A stretch of 64,000 nucleotides of DNA from Sphingopyxis sp. (GTDB lineage: Bacteria > Pseudomonadota > Alphaproteobacteria > Sphingomonadales > Sphingomonadaceae), in contig NZ_JAIBES010000066.1 in the NCBI RefSeq assembly GCF_019459305.1, positions 1 to 64,000 on the forward strand. Direction: 5' to 3'. This document shows, piece by piece, positions 7,816-15,939 of the stretch (the first letter of the stretch is position 1; each line of letters starts with the position of its first letter). The notes under the pieces are model-generated. The model did no database searches, had not been told where the DNA came from, and saw only the letters and a program-made list of their open reading frames with translations. A program made the position numbers and the translations under genes.

Positions 7816-8392
7816 TCACCTGTCCGGCAAGTCGATAGGCAGCGCTCTTCGCGGCCAAAGGCGCCCGATCAGGGCGGCGATCAGGATTGTTCCGAACAAT
7901 ATGCCGACGACCCGCTTTTCAGGTTCGTCGCCGAAGGCACGACCCGCATAGCTGACGGTGAAAATGAACCAGACATAATAGATACCGACGGTATGAAGGC
8001 GCCGCCACCGGCGGCCGAGCCGTCGTTGCCAGCCGTCGGTCGACGTGAACGCCATCACATAGATCATGACATAGGCCAGCCCGCCGCCGATCAGCGACTG
8101 CCAGCTTCGCCCCGGCGCATAGACGATGACGTTGACCGCCAGCGCCGCGAGATGGACCGTGTGGGCGAGCGCAAAGCCCAGCCCCCATTGCCGCCGCCGC
8201 TTGAGCAGCGCCCCCCGTGATGCCCCCGGGCCAGCGGCGCATGAGCGTCGAGGCCAAAAATGCGATCAGGAACAGCGGCAGCGCGGCGCGCGCCGTCCAT
8301 CGCGCCGCCAGCCCGGCACGCTCGGCGGCATCGGCGCCCGCGATCAGTCCCGCTGTAACCGCCAGCAAGCCGGCGAACAGGCCGACCAGCAA
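7816..8392 (-). pseudogene. Ferric reductase-like transmembrane protein, frameshifted
   Basis: Two overlapping minus-strand frames join into one membrane protein if a single base is removed from the six-base C run at 8211-8216. The N-terminal part (TTG start at 8392, hydrophobic, about 55 residues ending RRWPGGITG) continues as ALLKRRRQWGLGFALAHTVH, then a segment with LHTVGIYYVWFIFTVSYAGR and a terminal hydrophobic helix. The spaced histidines in hydrophobic helices match the ferric-reductase-like/MsrQ-like haem-binding membrane domain. Either the gene is broken in this strain or the homopolymer is a sequencing error. The start is also uncertain: an in-frame stop lies three codons upstream of the TTG. 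It is downstream of the VOC gene on the same strand. Confidence 0.6.
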
Positions 8393-8427
8393 CGGCGCCT
8401 AGCGACGGCCGAGCCGAGCCGTCAAGG

Positions 8428-8826
8428 TCAGGCCGGACCGATCCGAAAGGCGCAGAGCTTGTTGCCGTCGAGATCGCGGAAATAAGCGGCGTAAAACGCC
8501 TGATCACCGTCGTCGCCGCGAACGCCCGGCGGCCCTTCGCATGTGCCGCCGAGCTCGATGGCCTTGGCATGCAGCCCGTTCACTTTGGCGCGCTCATCGA
8601 CGATGATCGCCGCCATATGCCCGTTCCCGGCGTGCATCGGCTGGCCGTCATAGGGCCGCGTCACGGCGATGCCGGGCTGGCCCCAGCTGGCCGCATAGAG
8701 GGTAAAGCCATTATCTTCATCGGACATCCGCATCAATTCGCTGGCGCCGATCGTCCCGAGCAGCGCGGCGTAAAAATCGCGCGCGCGGTCGATGTCGTCG
8801 GTTCCCATCGTCACATAACCCAGCAT
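8428..8826 (-). CDS. VOC family protein (glyoxalase/bleomycin-resistance/dioxygenase fold)
   Basis: A 132-residue protein with the paired beta-alpha-beta-beta-beta units of the vicinal-oxygen-chelate fold: MLGYVTMGTDDIDRARDFY at the start of the first module and a C-terminal module ending in YFRDLDGNKLCAFR. Members include glyoxalase I, dioxygenases and antibiotic-binding proteins, and the reaction here cannot be assigned. The frame extends 31 codons upstream, but ATG 8826 has AAAGGAG at proper spacing. A palindrome within repeated CGTCGATACGAC units lies 31-45 bases upstream. The frameshifted membrane protein follows it. Confidence 0.85.
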   Translation of the reverse strand: MLGYVTMGTDDIDRARDFYAALLGTIGASELMRMSDEDNGFTLYAASWGQPGIAVTRPYDGQPMHAGNGHMAAIIVDERAKVNGLHAKAIELGGTCEGPPGVRGDDGDQAFYAAYFRDLDGNKLCAFRIGPA

Positions 8827-8842
8827 CGTCAATCTCCTTTCC

Positions 8843-8877
8843 CGTCGATACGACTCACGTCGATACGACGTCGATAT
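8843..8877 (-). promoter_or_regulatory. Direct repeats CGTCGATACGAC with palindrome, upstream of VOC gene
   Basis: CGTCGATACGAC occurs at 8843-8854 and 8858-8869, and a partial third copy starts at 8869. The middle contains the perfect palindrome ACGTCG-ATA-CGACGT (8857-8871). The block sits 17-51 bases upstream of the VOC start codon, where a repressor or activator site would be expected. No known consensus is claimed. Confidence 0.35.
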
Positions 8878-8931
8878 GATAAGGGCGCCAGCTCTGCTGA
8901 CGCCCCGATCGATTGGCAATTACCCCGCGGT

Positions 8932-9444
8932 TCAGGTCGTCGCCGGTGCCTTGCACGGGCCGGTGTGGGTGCTGATCATCTGCATGACCATTTCCATATC
9001 GCCGCCGGTCGGCACCTTGCCCTTGGTCGTGATCGTCACGTCGCTTTTCTTGGCCGCCATGGTGCCTGTCATCGCCATGTCGACCGTCTGGCCATTGGCA
9101 GTACAGGTGCCGGCGATGTCGATCGTGCCGCCCGCAATGTCCTTTTTCGCCCAGGTGCATTCGCCACCATTGCCCGGACCTTTGGCGAGTTCGGCGGCGA
9201 TATCTTCCTTGTCGACCTGTTCCTGAGTCAGGCACTGGTCCATACCGCTGGCGCCTTCCATCATCTTTGTCATGCCGTCCTTCATTTCGGGGGGCATGCC
9301 GGGGACTTCGAATTTCACCAGCTTGACGTCGGTTTTCCAGTTGCCGGCCTCGCGCTTCACCGCACCGCCAGCATTTTCGCTTTTGCCGCAGCCCGACACC
9401 GCCAGGAGCGTGCCGACGGCTGCAATCGTCAAAATCTTTTTCAT
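8932..9444 (-). CDS. DUF3617 domain lipoprotein
   Basis: A 170-residue secreted protein with an N-terminal lipoprotein signal (MKKILTIAAVGTLLAVSGC, lipidated Cys19), so it is probably anchored to a membrane facing the periplasm. The remainder has the DUF3617 pattern: an opening GNWKTDVKLVKFEVPGMPP, a central cysteine pair (QCLTQEQ, GECTW) and a final GPC. DUF3617 proteins are common in sphingomonads and have no established function. ATG 9444 has GGAG upstream; an in-frame extension of 26 codons is not supported. The gene is divergent from uvrB. Confidence 0.85.
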   Translation of the reverse strand: MKKILTIAAVGTLLAVSGCGKSENAGGAVKREAGNWKTDVKLVKFEVPGMPPEMKDGMTKMMEGASGMDQCLTQEQVDKEDIAAELAKGPGNGGECTWAKKDIAGGTIDIAGTCTANGQTVDMAMTGTMAAKKSDVTITTKGKVPTGGDMEMVMQMISTHTGPCKAPATT

Positions 9445-9532
9445 TCCCTGTCTCCTGTGACTAGCCGCTGCCTGCTCTGTGGCGGACTCATTGCGATTGT
9501 GGACCCGCCCCATCGATACCATATTGGCAGTA

Positions 9533-11719
9533 ATGGCAATTCAGATTCGTACATCGCTCGATGAAATCGACACGGCGGAGGGCTATGTCCCGCACCGTCC
9601 CGCGCGCCCCGACAAGGTCGAAGGCGGCAAGCGTTTTGAACTGGTTAGCGACTATGAGCCCGCGGGCGATCAACCCACCGCGATCCGCGAACTGGTCGAT
9701 ACCGCGCTGACCGGCGAACGCGACCAGGTGCTGCTCGGCGTCACCGGATCGGGCAAGACCTTTACGATGGCCAAGATGATCGAGGCGTTGCAGCGTCCCG
9801 CGCTGATCCTCGCCCCGAACAAGATCCTCGCGGCGCAATTATATGGCGAGTTCAAGAGCTTCTTTCCGAACAATGCGGTCGAATATTTTGTCAGCTATTA
9901 CGACTATTACCAGCCCGAGGCCTATGTGCCGCGCTCGGACACCTATATCGAGAAGGAAAGCTCGGTAAACGAGGCGATCGACCGCATGCGCCATTCGGCG
10001 ACGCGCGCTTTGCTTGAACGCGACGATGTGATCATCGTGGCGTCGGTATCGTGCCTGTACGGTATCGGGTCGGTCGAGACTTATTCGGCGATGATCTTCG
10101 ATTTGAAGAAGGGTCAGGTTGCCGACAATCGCGAAATCATCCGCAAGCTCGTCGCGCTTCAGTACAAGCGCAACGATCAGGCGTTCGCCCGCGGCAATTT
10201 CCGGGTGCGCGGCGACAATCTCGAAATCTTCCCGTCGCATTATGAGGATATGGCGTGGCGGATCAGCTTCTTCGGCGACGAGATCGAGGAAATCACCGAA
10301 TTCGACCCGCTGACCGGCAAGAAGATCGCGACGCTCAACCATGTCCGCATCTATGCCAACTCGCACTATGTGACACCGGGACCGACGCTCAAACAGGCGA
10401 GCGAAGCGATCCGGCATGAGCTGACCGAGCGGCTGAAGGAGCTGGAGACCGAGGGCCGGTTGCTCGAAGCGCAGCGGCTCGAACAGCGTACCAATTTCGA
10501 TCTCGAAATGATCGCCGCGACGGGCAGCTGCGCGGGGATCGAGAATTACAGCCGCTTCCTGACCGGCCGCCTGCCCGGCGAACCGCCGCCGACCCTGTTC
10601 GAATATCTGCCCGACAATGCGCTGCTCTTCGTCGATGAAAGCCACCAGACGATCCCGCAGATCGGCGCGATGTCGAAGGGGGATCATCGCCGCAAGATCA
10701 CGCTCGCAGAATATGGCTTCCGCCTGCCGAGCTGCATCGACAACCGGCCGCTGCGCTTTGCCGAATGGGACATGATGCGACCGCAGACGGTCAGCGTGTC
10801 GGCGACCCCCGGCACATGGGAAATGGACCGCACGCAGGGCGTGTTCGCCGAACAGGTGATCCGTCCCACCGGGCTGATCGACCCGCCGGTCGAGATCAAG
10901 CCGGTCGAGGAGCAGGTCGACGACCTGATCGTCGAGGCGAAGAAGACCGCCGCCGCGGGATACCGCACGCTGGTGACGACGCTGACCAAGCGCATGGCCG
11001 AAGATCTGACCGAATTCCTTCACGAAGCGGGGATGAAGGTGCGCTATATGCACAGCGACATCGAGACGCTGGAGCGTATCGAGATCATCCGCGACTTGCG
11101 GCTGGGCGTGTTCGACGTGCTGATCGGGATCAACCTGCTGCGCGAGGGGCTCGACATTCCCGAATGCGGGCTGGTCGCAATCCTCGACGCCGACAAGGAG
11201 GGGTTCCTGCGCAGCGAAACGTCGCTGGTGCAGACGATCGGCCGCGCCGCGCGCAACGTCGACGGCCGCGTCATCCTCTACGCCGACCGCATCACCGGCA
11301 GCATGGAACGCGCGATGCGCGAAACCGACCGCCGCCGCGAAAAGCAGCGCGCCTACAACGAAGAACATGGCATCACCCCGACGACGATCAAACGCAACAT
11401 CGGCGACATCATTGCGCACGTCGCTTCGAAGGACGGCGTCGTCATCGACATCGGCGAGGACAAGCCGGCGCACATGGTCGGTCATAACCTGCGCGCCTAC
11501 ATCCAGGATCTGGAGAAACGGATGCGCGATGCGGCGGCGGACCTGGAATTCGAGGAAGCCGGCCGGCTGCGCGACGAAATCCGCAAGCTGGAAGCCGACG
11601 AGTTGGGGCTGCCCGCGGGCGAACAGGTTGCGCCGCGTGTCGGGCGCTCGAACGAGGGCAAGCCCGGCACGCGCAAGGGTCGGTTCGGGAAGCAGAGTAA
11701 GACGAAGTGGGGGCGATGA
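9533..11719 (+). CDS. uvrB: UvrABC excinuclease subunit B
   Basis: The damage-verification helicase of nucleotide excision repair (728 residues), which loads onto DNA from UvrA and recruits UvrC. Walker A GVTGSGKT is at about 69-76, the beta-hairpin [10 protein letters not shown] follows near residue 120, the DEAD-type box reads VDESH, and the C-terminal UVR domain that contacts UvrC is complete (about 645-690). The frame can begin at a GTG (9479), but homologues begin with a short lead like [11 protein letters not shown], so ATG 9533 was chosen even though its ribosome-binding site is weak. No GTTC-N7-GTTC LexA box was seen upstream. Confidence 0.96.
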   Translation: MAIQIRTSLDEIDTAEGYVPHRPARPDKVEGGKRFELVSDYEPAGDQPTAIRELVDTALTGERDQVLLGVTGSGKTFTMAKMIEALQRPALILAPNKILAAQLYGEFKSFFPNNAVEYFVSYYDYYQPEAYVPRSDTYIEKESSVNEAIDRMRHSATRALLERDDVIIVASVSCLYGIGSVETYSAMIFDLKKGQVADNREIIRKLVALQYKRNDQAFARGNFRVRGDNLEIFPSHYEDMAWRISFFGDEIEEITEFDPLTGKKIATLNHVRIYANSHYVTPGPTLKQASEAIRHELTERLKELETEGRLLEAQRLEQRTNFDLEMIAATGSCAGIENYSRFLTGRLPGEPPPTLFEYLPDNALLFVDESHQTIPQIGAMSKGDHRRKITLAEYGFRLPSCIDNRPLRFAEWDMMRPQTVSVSATPGTWEMDRTQGVFAEQVIRPTGLIDPPVEIKPVEEQVDDLIVEAKKTAAAGYRTLVTTLTKRMAEDLTEFLHEAGMKVRYMHSDIETLERIEIIRDLRLGVFDVLIGINLLREGLDIPECGLVAILDADKEGFLRSETSLVQTIGRAARNVDGRVILYADRITGSMERAMRETDRRREKQRAYNEEHGITPTTIKRNIGDIIAHVASKDGVVIDIGEDKPAHMVGHNLRAYIQDLEKRMRDAAADLEFEEAGRLRDEIRKLEADELGLPAGEQVAPRVGRSNEGKPGTRKGRFGKQSKTKWGR

Positions 11720-11759
11720 TCGCGTTCATTTTGGACATAACCTCGGCATCCCCAGCTAG

Positions 11760-11861
11760 CTGACGGCGGGCGGTGACAAAGACAGCCAAACGAGCGATGT
11801 CGTGCGTGCCAAAGCTTTGGCGAAGGAGTTATTCGGTGGGAACGAGAACGATCCCCTTTGA
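11760..11861 (+). pseudogene. HigB-like toxin, C-terminal remnant
   Basis: Reading from 11760 gives 33 codons that match the C-terminal end of RelE/HigB-type addiction-module killer proteins: AGGDKDSQTSDVVRAKALAKEL, compared with the family pattern GGDKxxQxxDIxRAKxLAxEL. An in-frame TAG at 11757 removes any longer reading, and I could not find the rest of the toxin in another frame. It overlaps the start of the antitoxin frame by 26 bases, as in intact higBA operons. It lies just after uvrB. Confidence 0.6.
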
Positions 11862-12125
11862 TCCAGCCGATATTACTCGTCGGAAGCCAACGTCGTTGAC
11901 TGGCTGAAAATCTGGATGAAGGACGGTTGGCCCGAAGAAATCGCTAGCGCTATTGGAGACATCGCGCGGTCGAAGGGTATGAGCGAAATAGCCCGCAAGG
12001 CAGGACTGGGACGGAAGGCGCTGTACAATGCTCTCTCGGAACAGGGCAATCCTACGCTAGAGGCGTTGATGTCTGTTCTGAATGCGCTGGGTCTGCAACT
12101 CACCGTGCAACGCAAAGCCGCGTAA
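11836..12125 (+). pseudogene. HigA-type antitoxin (addiction-module antidote), frameshifted
   Basis: A GTG at 11836 with AAGGAG eight bases upstream opens MGTRTIPFDPAD, the usual start of this antidote family. The frame then stops, but the next frame continues as YSSEANVVDWLKIWMKDGWPEEI and on through a helix-turn-helix (GDIARSKGMSEIARKAGLGRKALYNALS, GNPTLEALMSVLNALGL). A one-base deletion near 11870 explains this. An ATG at 11916 could still yield a 69-residue HTH-only protein. With the toxin reduced to a tail, this looks like a decayed TA module, not a working one. Confidence 0.65.
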
Positions 12126-12222
12126 AACCCCTTCGACGAAACCCCGCCTGTTACCGACAAGTAGCCTTGCCCCCTCCCCACGTGCTGCATAGGGTTCGCG
12201 CGCAATCGGGGAGAAAATACTT

Positions 12223-13728
12223 ATGAAATCGGGTCTTTCGCTTATCGTGTTGGCGCTTGCCGCTGCCGCGCCTTCCATCCTCTACGCGCAGGACAAACCT
12301 GCCGATAAGGCGAAGGCCGAAAAGCCCGCCGACTACGAACCGCAGATCCGCACCACCAAACTGTCGGGTACCTTCGGCGGCCAGCGGATCAACTATGCCG
12401 CGACGATTGGCGAGACGATCATCAAGAACAAGGACGGCGTTGCCGAGGTTGCGGTCGTTACCACATCCTATGTCAAGGAACCGCGCGACCCCAGCCGCCC
12501 CGTGACTTTCCTGTTCAACGGCGGCCCCGGCTCCGGCACCGTGTGGTTGATGATGGGGGCGTTCGGGCCAAAGCGCGTTGCGATCCCCGGCACCGGGGTC
12601 GACGATGGCGCGCCGCCCTACCCCATCGTCGACAATCCCGACGCGTTGATGGACGTCACCGATGTGGTGTTCATCGACCCGCCCGGCACCGGTTTTTCGC
12701 ACCTGATCGGCAAGGCCGACCCCAAGGAATATTATGGGGTGACGCAGGACGCGAAGCTGGTAGCCGAGGTCATCCGCCGCTGGCTGAACGACAATGGCCG
12801 CTGGAACAGCCCCAAATATCTGGGCGGTGAAAGCTATGGCACAACGCGCTCGGCGGCGGTCGCCAACCAGTTGATGAACGCGACCTACAACGACGTTGCG
12901 CTGAACGGCATTATCCTGATCTCGACCGTGCTCGATTTTGCCGCGGGATCGGACACCGCGGGCAACGAGCTGTCGTTCATCACCAACCTGCCGTCGATGG
13001 CGGTCACCGCGCTCTATCATGGCAAGGCGACCGGCACCTCGCCCGAAGCCTTTGCCGAAGAAGCGCGGCAATGGGCGATCGGCTCCTATGCGTCGGCGCT
13101 GCTCAAGGGGCAGAAATTGCGGGGCGAGGAACGCACCGCGATCCGCCGCGAGCTCGCGCGCTTCACCGGCCTGTCGGAAACCTATCTCGACAACGCCGAC
13201 CTGCGCGTCACCCCCGGCCGCTTCTACAAGGAATTGCTGCGCGATCGCGGGCTGACCGTTGGCCGTCTCGACAGCCGCTACACCGGCAAGGATTATGACA
13301 GCGCGGGTGAGGAGCCCGACAACGACCCCAGCTTTTATGGCATCGACGCGAGCTATACCGCGGCGATCAACAGCTGGAGCCGCGACGGGCTGGGGTTCAA
13401 GACCGACCGCGAATATCAGTCGATCGGCAGCATCGGCGGCCAGTGGGACTGGCGCATCGGCGGCCGCGACACCAACGCCTACCTCAACGTCACGCCCTAT
13501 ATCGGGCAGGCGCTGCGCGAAAATTCGGGGCTGAAAGTGCTCGTCGCCCAGGGCTATTATGATTTCGCCACGCCGTTTTTCGCCGCCGAATATGCTTTGT
13601 CGCGGACCGGCATCCCGCAGGACCGGATCAGCTACACCTATTATGGCGCGGGCCACATGATGTATATCCGCGACGAGGATCGCAGCAAATTGTCGGCGGA
13701 TATTCGCGCGTTTATTCGGGCGCGGTAG
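12223..13728 (+). CDS. Secreted serine carboxypeptidase-like protein (peptidase S10)
   Basis: A 501-residue exported protein of the S10 serine carboxypeptidase family, which removes C-terminal residues at acidic pH in characterised members. A signal peptide covers about residues 1-22 (ending LYAQ). The oxyanion loop NGGPGSG is at about 99-105, the nucleophile Ser204 is in GGESYGTT, and near the C-terminus YYDFATPF and GAGHMMY supply the likely Asp and His. GGGGAG lies upstream of the ATG. Bacterial S10 homologues are common in sphingomonads, and their substrates are unknown. It is monocistronic. Confidence 0.88.
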   Translation: MKSGLSLIVLALAAAAPSILYAQDKPADKAKAEKPADYEPQIRTTKLSGTFGGQRINYAATIGETIIKNKDGVAEVAVVTTSYVKEPRDPSRPVTFLFNGGPGSGTVWLMMGAFGPKRVAIPGTGVDDGAPPYPIVDNPDALMDVTDVVFIDPPGTGFSHLIGKADPKEYYGVTQDAKLVAEVIRRWLNDNGRWNSPKYLGGESYGTTRSAAVANQLMNATYNDVALNGIILISTVLDFAAGSDTAGNELSFITNLPSMAVTALYHGKATGTSPEAFAEEARQWAIGSYASALLKGQKLRGEERTAIRRELARFTGLSETYLDNADLRVTPGRFYKELLRDRGLTVGRLDSRYTGKDYDSAGEEPDNDPSFYGIDASYTAAINSWSRDGLGFKTDREYQSIGSIGGQWDWRIGGRDTNAYLNVTPYIGQALRENSGLKVLVAQGYYDFATPFFAAEYALSRTGIPQDRISYTYYGAGHMMYIRDEDRSKLSADIRAFIRAR

Positions 13729-13836
13729 CGCCGGGTCCAGGTTCGGCTATCGACCGATTGGCGACTTTTTTATCCTCCCTGTCGCGGAGCGATGGGGAGG
13801 TGGCAGCGCCGTTCTCCATCCCCGACGCCGCTAGAT

Positions 13837-14274
13837 TCAGCGCAGCACGCCCTTCGCCACCTGCGCGCGCGCGTACAGGAACAGCGCGATCACAATCACC
13901 CAGATCACCGCGGTGAAAATCATCGGGAACGTCCCGAACATGCGTTCGAGCTCGCCATAATGCATGCCGAACTGATAGACGCTGCTGATCGCGAGCCCGA
14001 CTAACGACAGCAGGAAGGCGGTCACCGCGTGGCGGCTCCGCGCGAGGAGTAGTATGGAACCCAGCACCGACCCCCACACGCCCAGCGCCCAGCCAACATT
14101 GGCCCACAACGGAAAACTGTAGAAATAGGCCTGCTGCTCGGCGGTGAAGGCGGCCATATAGTCGGGATTTTTGAGCTTGGTCATCACATAATCGAACGCG
14201 CCGAACGCATTCCACAACAGCGATACGATGCCGACCACCCACAGATGCCACGGCGTTTTTCCAGCTTCGGTCAT
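13837..14274 (-). CDS. Conserved four-helix membrane protein, unknown function
   Basis: A 145-residue protein with four hydrophobic segments (about 10-30, 53-78, 83-103 and 118-138) and the short motifs WNAFGAFDYVMT and NPDYMAAF. I know similar small inner-membrane proteins in sphingomonads without assigned function. ATG 14274 is preferred over ATG 14280 because GGGGAGGGAG is then six bases upstream. It stands between two plus-strand genes. Confidence 0.7.
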   Translation of the reverse strand: MTEAGKTPWHLWVVGIVSLLWNAFGAFDYVMTKLKNPDYMAAFTAEQQAYFYSFPLWANVGWALGVWGSVLGSILLLARSRHAVTAFLLSLVGLAISSVYQFGMHYGELERMFGTFPMIFTAVIWVIVIALFLYARAQVAKGVLR

Positions 14275-14438
14275 AATCATCTCCCTCCCCAGACAGATGG
14301 CGCGAGCCTAACAGCTTTTGCCGCAACGGCAACCGCGCTGCAGTAATCATATAACACACCTGCGGAGCTTACGAAACAAGATGCGCCTAGGTTGCCAAAA
14401 CGCTTGGCAAGCCCGGTGGAGATCGCGATAGCCGCATC

Positions 14439-15137
14439 ATGTGCGTCGTCGCCCTCGCCTGGCAGGTTCATGCCGACTGGCCGCTGATACTGATCGGCAA
14501 CCGCGACGAGTTTCACGCCCGGCCTAGCGCGGCGCTGGCGGCGTGGGACGATGGCAGCGGCATCGCGGCGGGGCGTGATTTGTTGGCGGGAGGCACTTGG
14601 CTTGGCGCGCATCCGGCGAGCGGCCGGATCGTCGTGGTGACCAACGTCCGCGGCGCGCTGCCCGATCCGGCCAAGGAATCTCGCGGGGCGCTGGTGGTCG
14701 ATTTGTTGCGTGGCGACGGGCGTTTTGCCGACCCAGCAGAGTATGATCTCGATCGTTTTAACGCGTTCAATTTGTTTGCGATGGGCGACGGCAAGGCGCG
14801 GTTGCTGACCAATCGGCCACGGCCTCAGATCACTCCGCTAAACCCCGGCATCCACGCGCTCGCCAACGAACCCGTCGACAGCCCTTGCCCGCGCGCCGAG
14901 CGCCTGCGCACCGCGGTGGCGGCGGTGGTCGACTCCCGAACGGACCCCCAAGGCCTGCTCGACACATTGACCGCTGAGGGCGATCCGGCGCTGTTCCTGA
15001 GCGGCGACGTCTATGGCACCCGCGCGTCAACGCTGGTTGCGGTGGCAGCGGATGGGAGCGGGCAGATCATCGAACGCCGATACGAAGCGGGCGGCCGCCC
15101 CGTTGGAACGACCGCCCTGCAATTTTGTATCGGCTGA
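14439..15137 (+). CDS. NRDE family protein (TANGO2-like)
   Basis: A 232-residue protein that opens with MCVVALAW and then GNRDEFHARPS, the Asn-Arg-Asp-Glu motif that names the family, followed by GGTWLG. The initial Met-Cys suggests an N-terminal-nucleophile-type processing site, and the fold is related to Ntn hydrolases. The eukaryotic relative TANGO2 has been linked to haem and lipid handling, but the bacterial function is not established. It starts at ATG 14439 and is not in an obvious operon. Confidence 0.85.
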   Translation: MCVVALAWQVHADWPLILIGNRDEFHARPSAALAAWDDGSGIAAGRDLLAGGTWLGAHPASGRIVVVTNVRGALPDPAKESRGALVVDLLRGDGRFADPAEYDLDRFNAFNLFAMGDGKARLLTNRPRPQITPLNPGIHALANEPVDSPCPRAERLRTAVAAVVDSRTDPQGLLDTLTAEGDPALFLSGDVYGTRASTLVAVAADGSGQIIERRYEAGGRPVGTTALQFCIG

Positions 15138-15143
15138 AAATAC

Positions 15144-15230
15144 CGTCGCCCCCCGAAGGCGGGGGCTGCTAGCGGCCTACTCCTGCTTCGCTGCGTAAAC
15201 CGACAGCTGCCCCCGCCTACGCGGGGGCGA
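15144..15230. repeat. REP-like inverted repeat, family A, copy 2
   Basis: Arms at 15144-15170 and 15205-15230 share the family core CGTCGCCCCC/GAAGGCGGGGGC. It lies between the convergent NRDE and infC genes and could serve as a hairpin terminator for both. Confidence 0.7.
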
Positions 15231-15238
15231 TGAAGTAG

Positions 15239-15787
15239 CTATTTCGGCGCGATGACCATCAGCATCTGGCGGCCTTCGGTGCGCGGATGCGCCTCGACCT
15301 TTGCGATTTCCGACGTCAGTTCGGCGACGCGCTGCAGCACGTTGAGGCCGAGCTGGGTATGGCTCATTTCGCGGCCGCGGAAACGCATGGTCATCTTGAC
15401 CTTGTCGCCTTCACCCAAAAAGTCAAAAACCTTGCGCATTTTCACATCGAAATCATGATCGTCGATATTCGGACGCATCTTGATCTCTTTGATTTCCTGC
15501 GTCTTCTGGCTCTTGCGCGCCAGGTTCGCCTTTTTCTGGGCTTCGTATTTGAACTTGCCCACATCGAGGAATTTGCACACCGGGGGATCGGCGTTCGGGG
15601 ACACTTCGACCAGGTCCATGCCCACGGAAGCGGCCTGCTCGATCGCTTCGGCGGTCAGCATCACGCCCAGATTTTCGCCTTCCTCGTCGATCACGCGGAC
15701 CTTCGGAGAAGCGATGAATTCATTGTATCGCGGGCCGTTTTTCGGCGGCATCGGCGCCATCGGGCGGCGAGTCGTGGGCGGTGGTAT
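15239..15787 (-). CDS. infC: Translation initiation factor IF-3, probable AUA start
   Basis: IF-3 (182 residues from the start chosen) binds the 30S subunit, blocks 50S joining and checks the initiator codon. Both halves are present: the N-terminal domain with NEFIASPKVRVIDEEGENLGV, and the C-terminal domain with the DHDFDVKMRKVFDFLGEGDKV region and the RPRTEGR-like end. The first ATG in frame (15760) has no ribosome-binding site. Nine codons upstream an ATA at 15785-15787 is preceded by AGGAG with an eight-base spacer, and the added residues PPPTTRRP look genuine. E. coli infC uses AUU so that IF-3 represses its own synthesis; the same logic would apply here. It lies downstream of the LpoA-like gene on the same strand. 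Confidence 0.93.
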   Translation of the reverse strand: MPPPTTRRPMAPMPPKNGPRYNEFIASPKVRVIDEEGENLGVMLTAEAIEQAASVGMDLVEVSPNADPPVCKFLDVGKFKYEAQKKANLARKSQKTQEIKEIKMRPNIDDHDFDVKMRKVFDFLGEGDKVKMTMRFRGREMSHTQLGLNVLQRVAELTSEIAKVEAHPRTEGRQMLMVIAPK

Positions 15788-15800
15788 AGCTGTATCTCCT
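15785..15800 (-). promoter_or_regulatory. infC ribosome-binding site and rare start codon
   Basis: On the minus strand AGGAG (15796-15800) is followed by eight bases and ATA (15787-15785). No ATG, GTG or TTG lies at correct spacing from this Shine-Dalgarno sequence in the IF-3 frame. A discriminated start codon is the basis of IF-3 autoregulation in other bacteria. Confidence 0.65.
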
Positions 15801-15939
15801 GATCGTTGACGGGTGACGTGCGGAATCAGCGCGATATGCGCACGCTATGCCCATATAGTGAACGCGCGCGCGCCGTAAAGGCCGCGCGTGGCATCGCGGT
15901 GACGCTTTTCGACCGACTGTGGCAGTCAGGCCACGCCGA

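Noticed and set aside
9445-9532. LexA/SOS box upstream of uvrB
   Set aside because: No GTTC-N7-GTTC or related sequence could be found between the DUF3617 gene and uvrB.
9839-11485. Minus-strand frame of over 500 codons opposite uvrB
   Set aside because: Shadow of uvrB produced by high GC at third positions; residue content is dominated by Arg, Asp and Ala with no domain.
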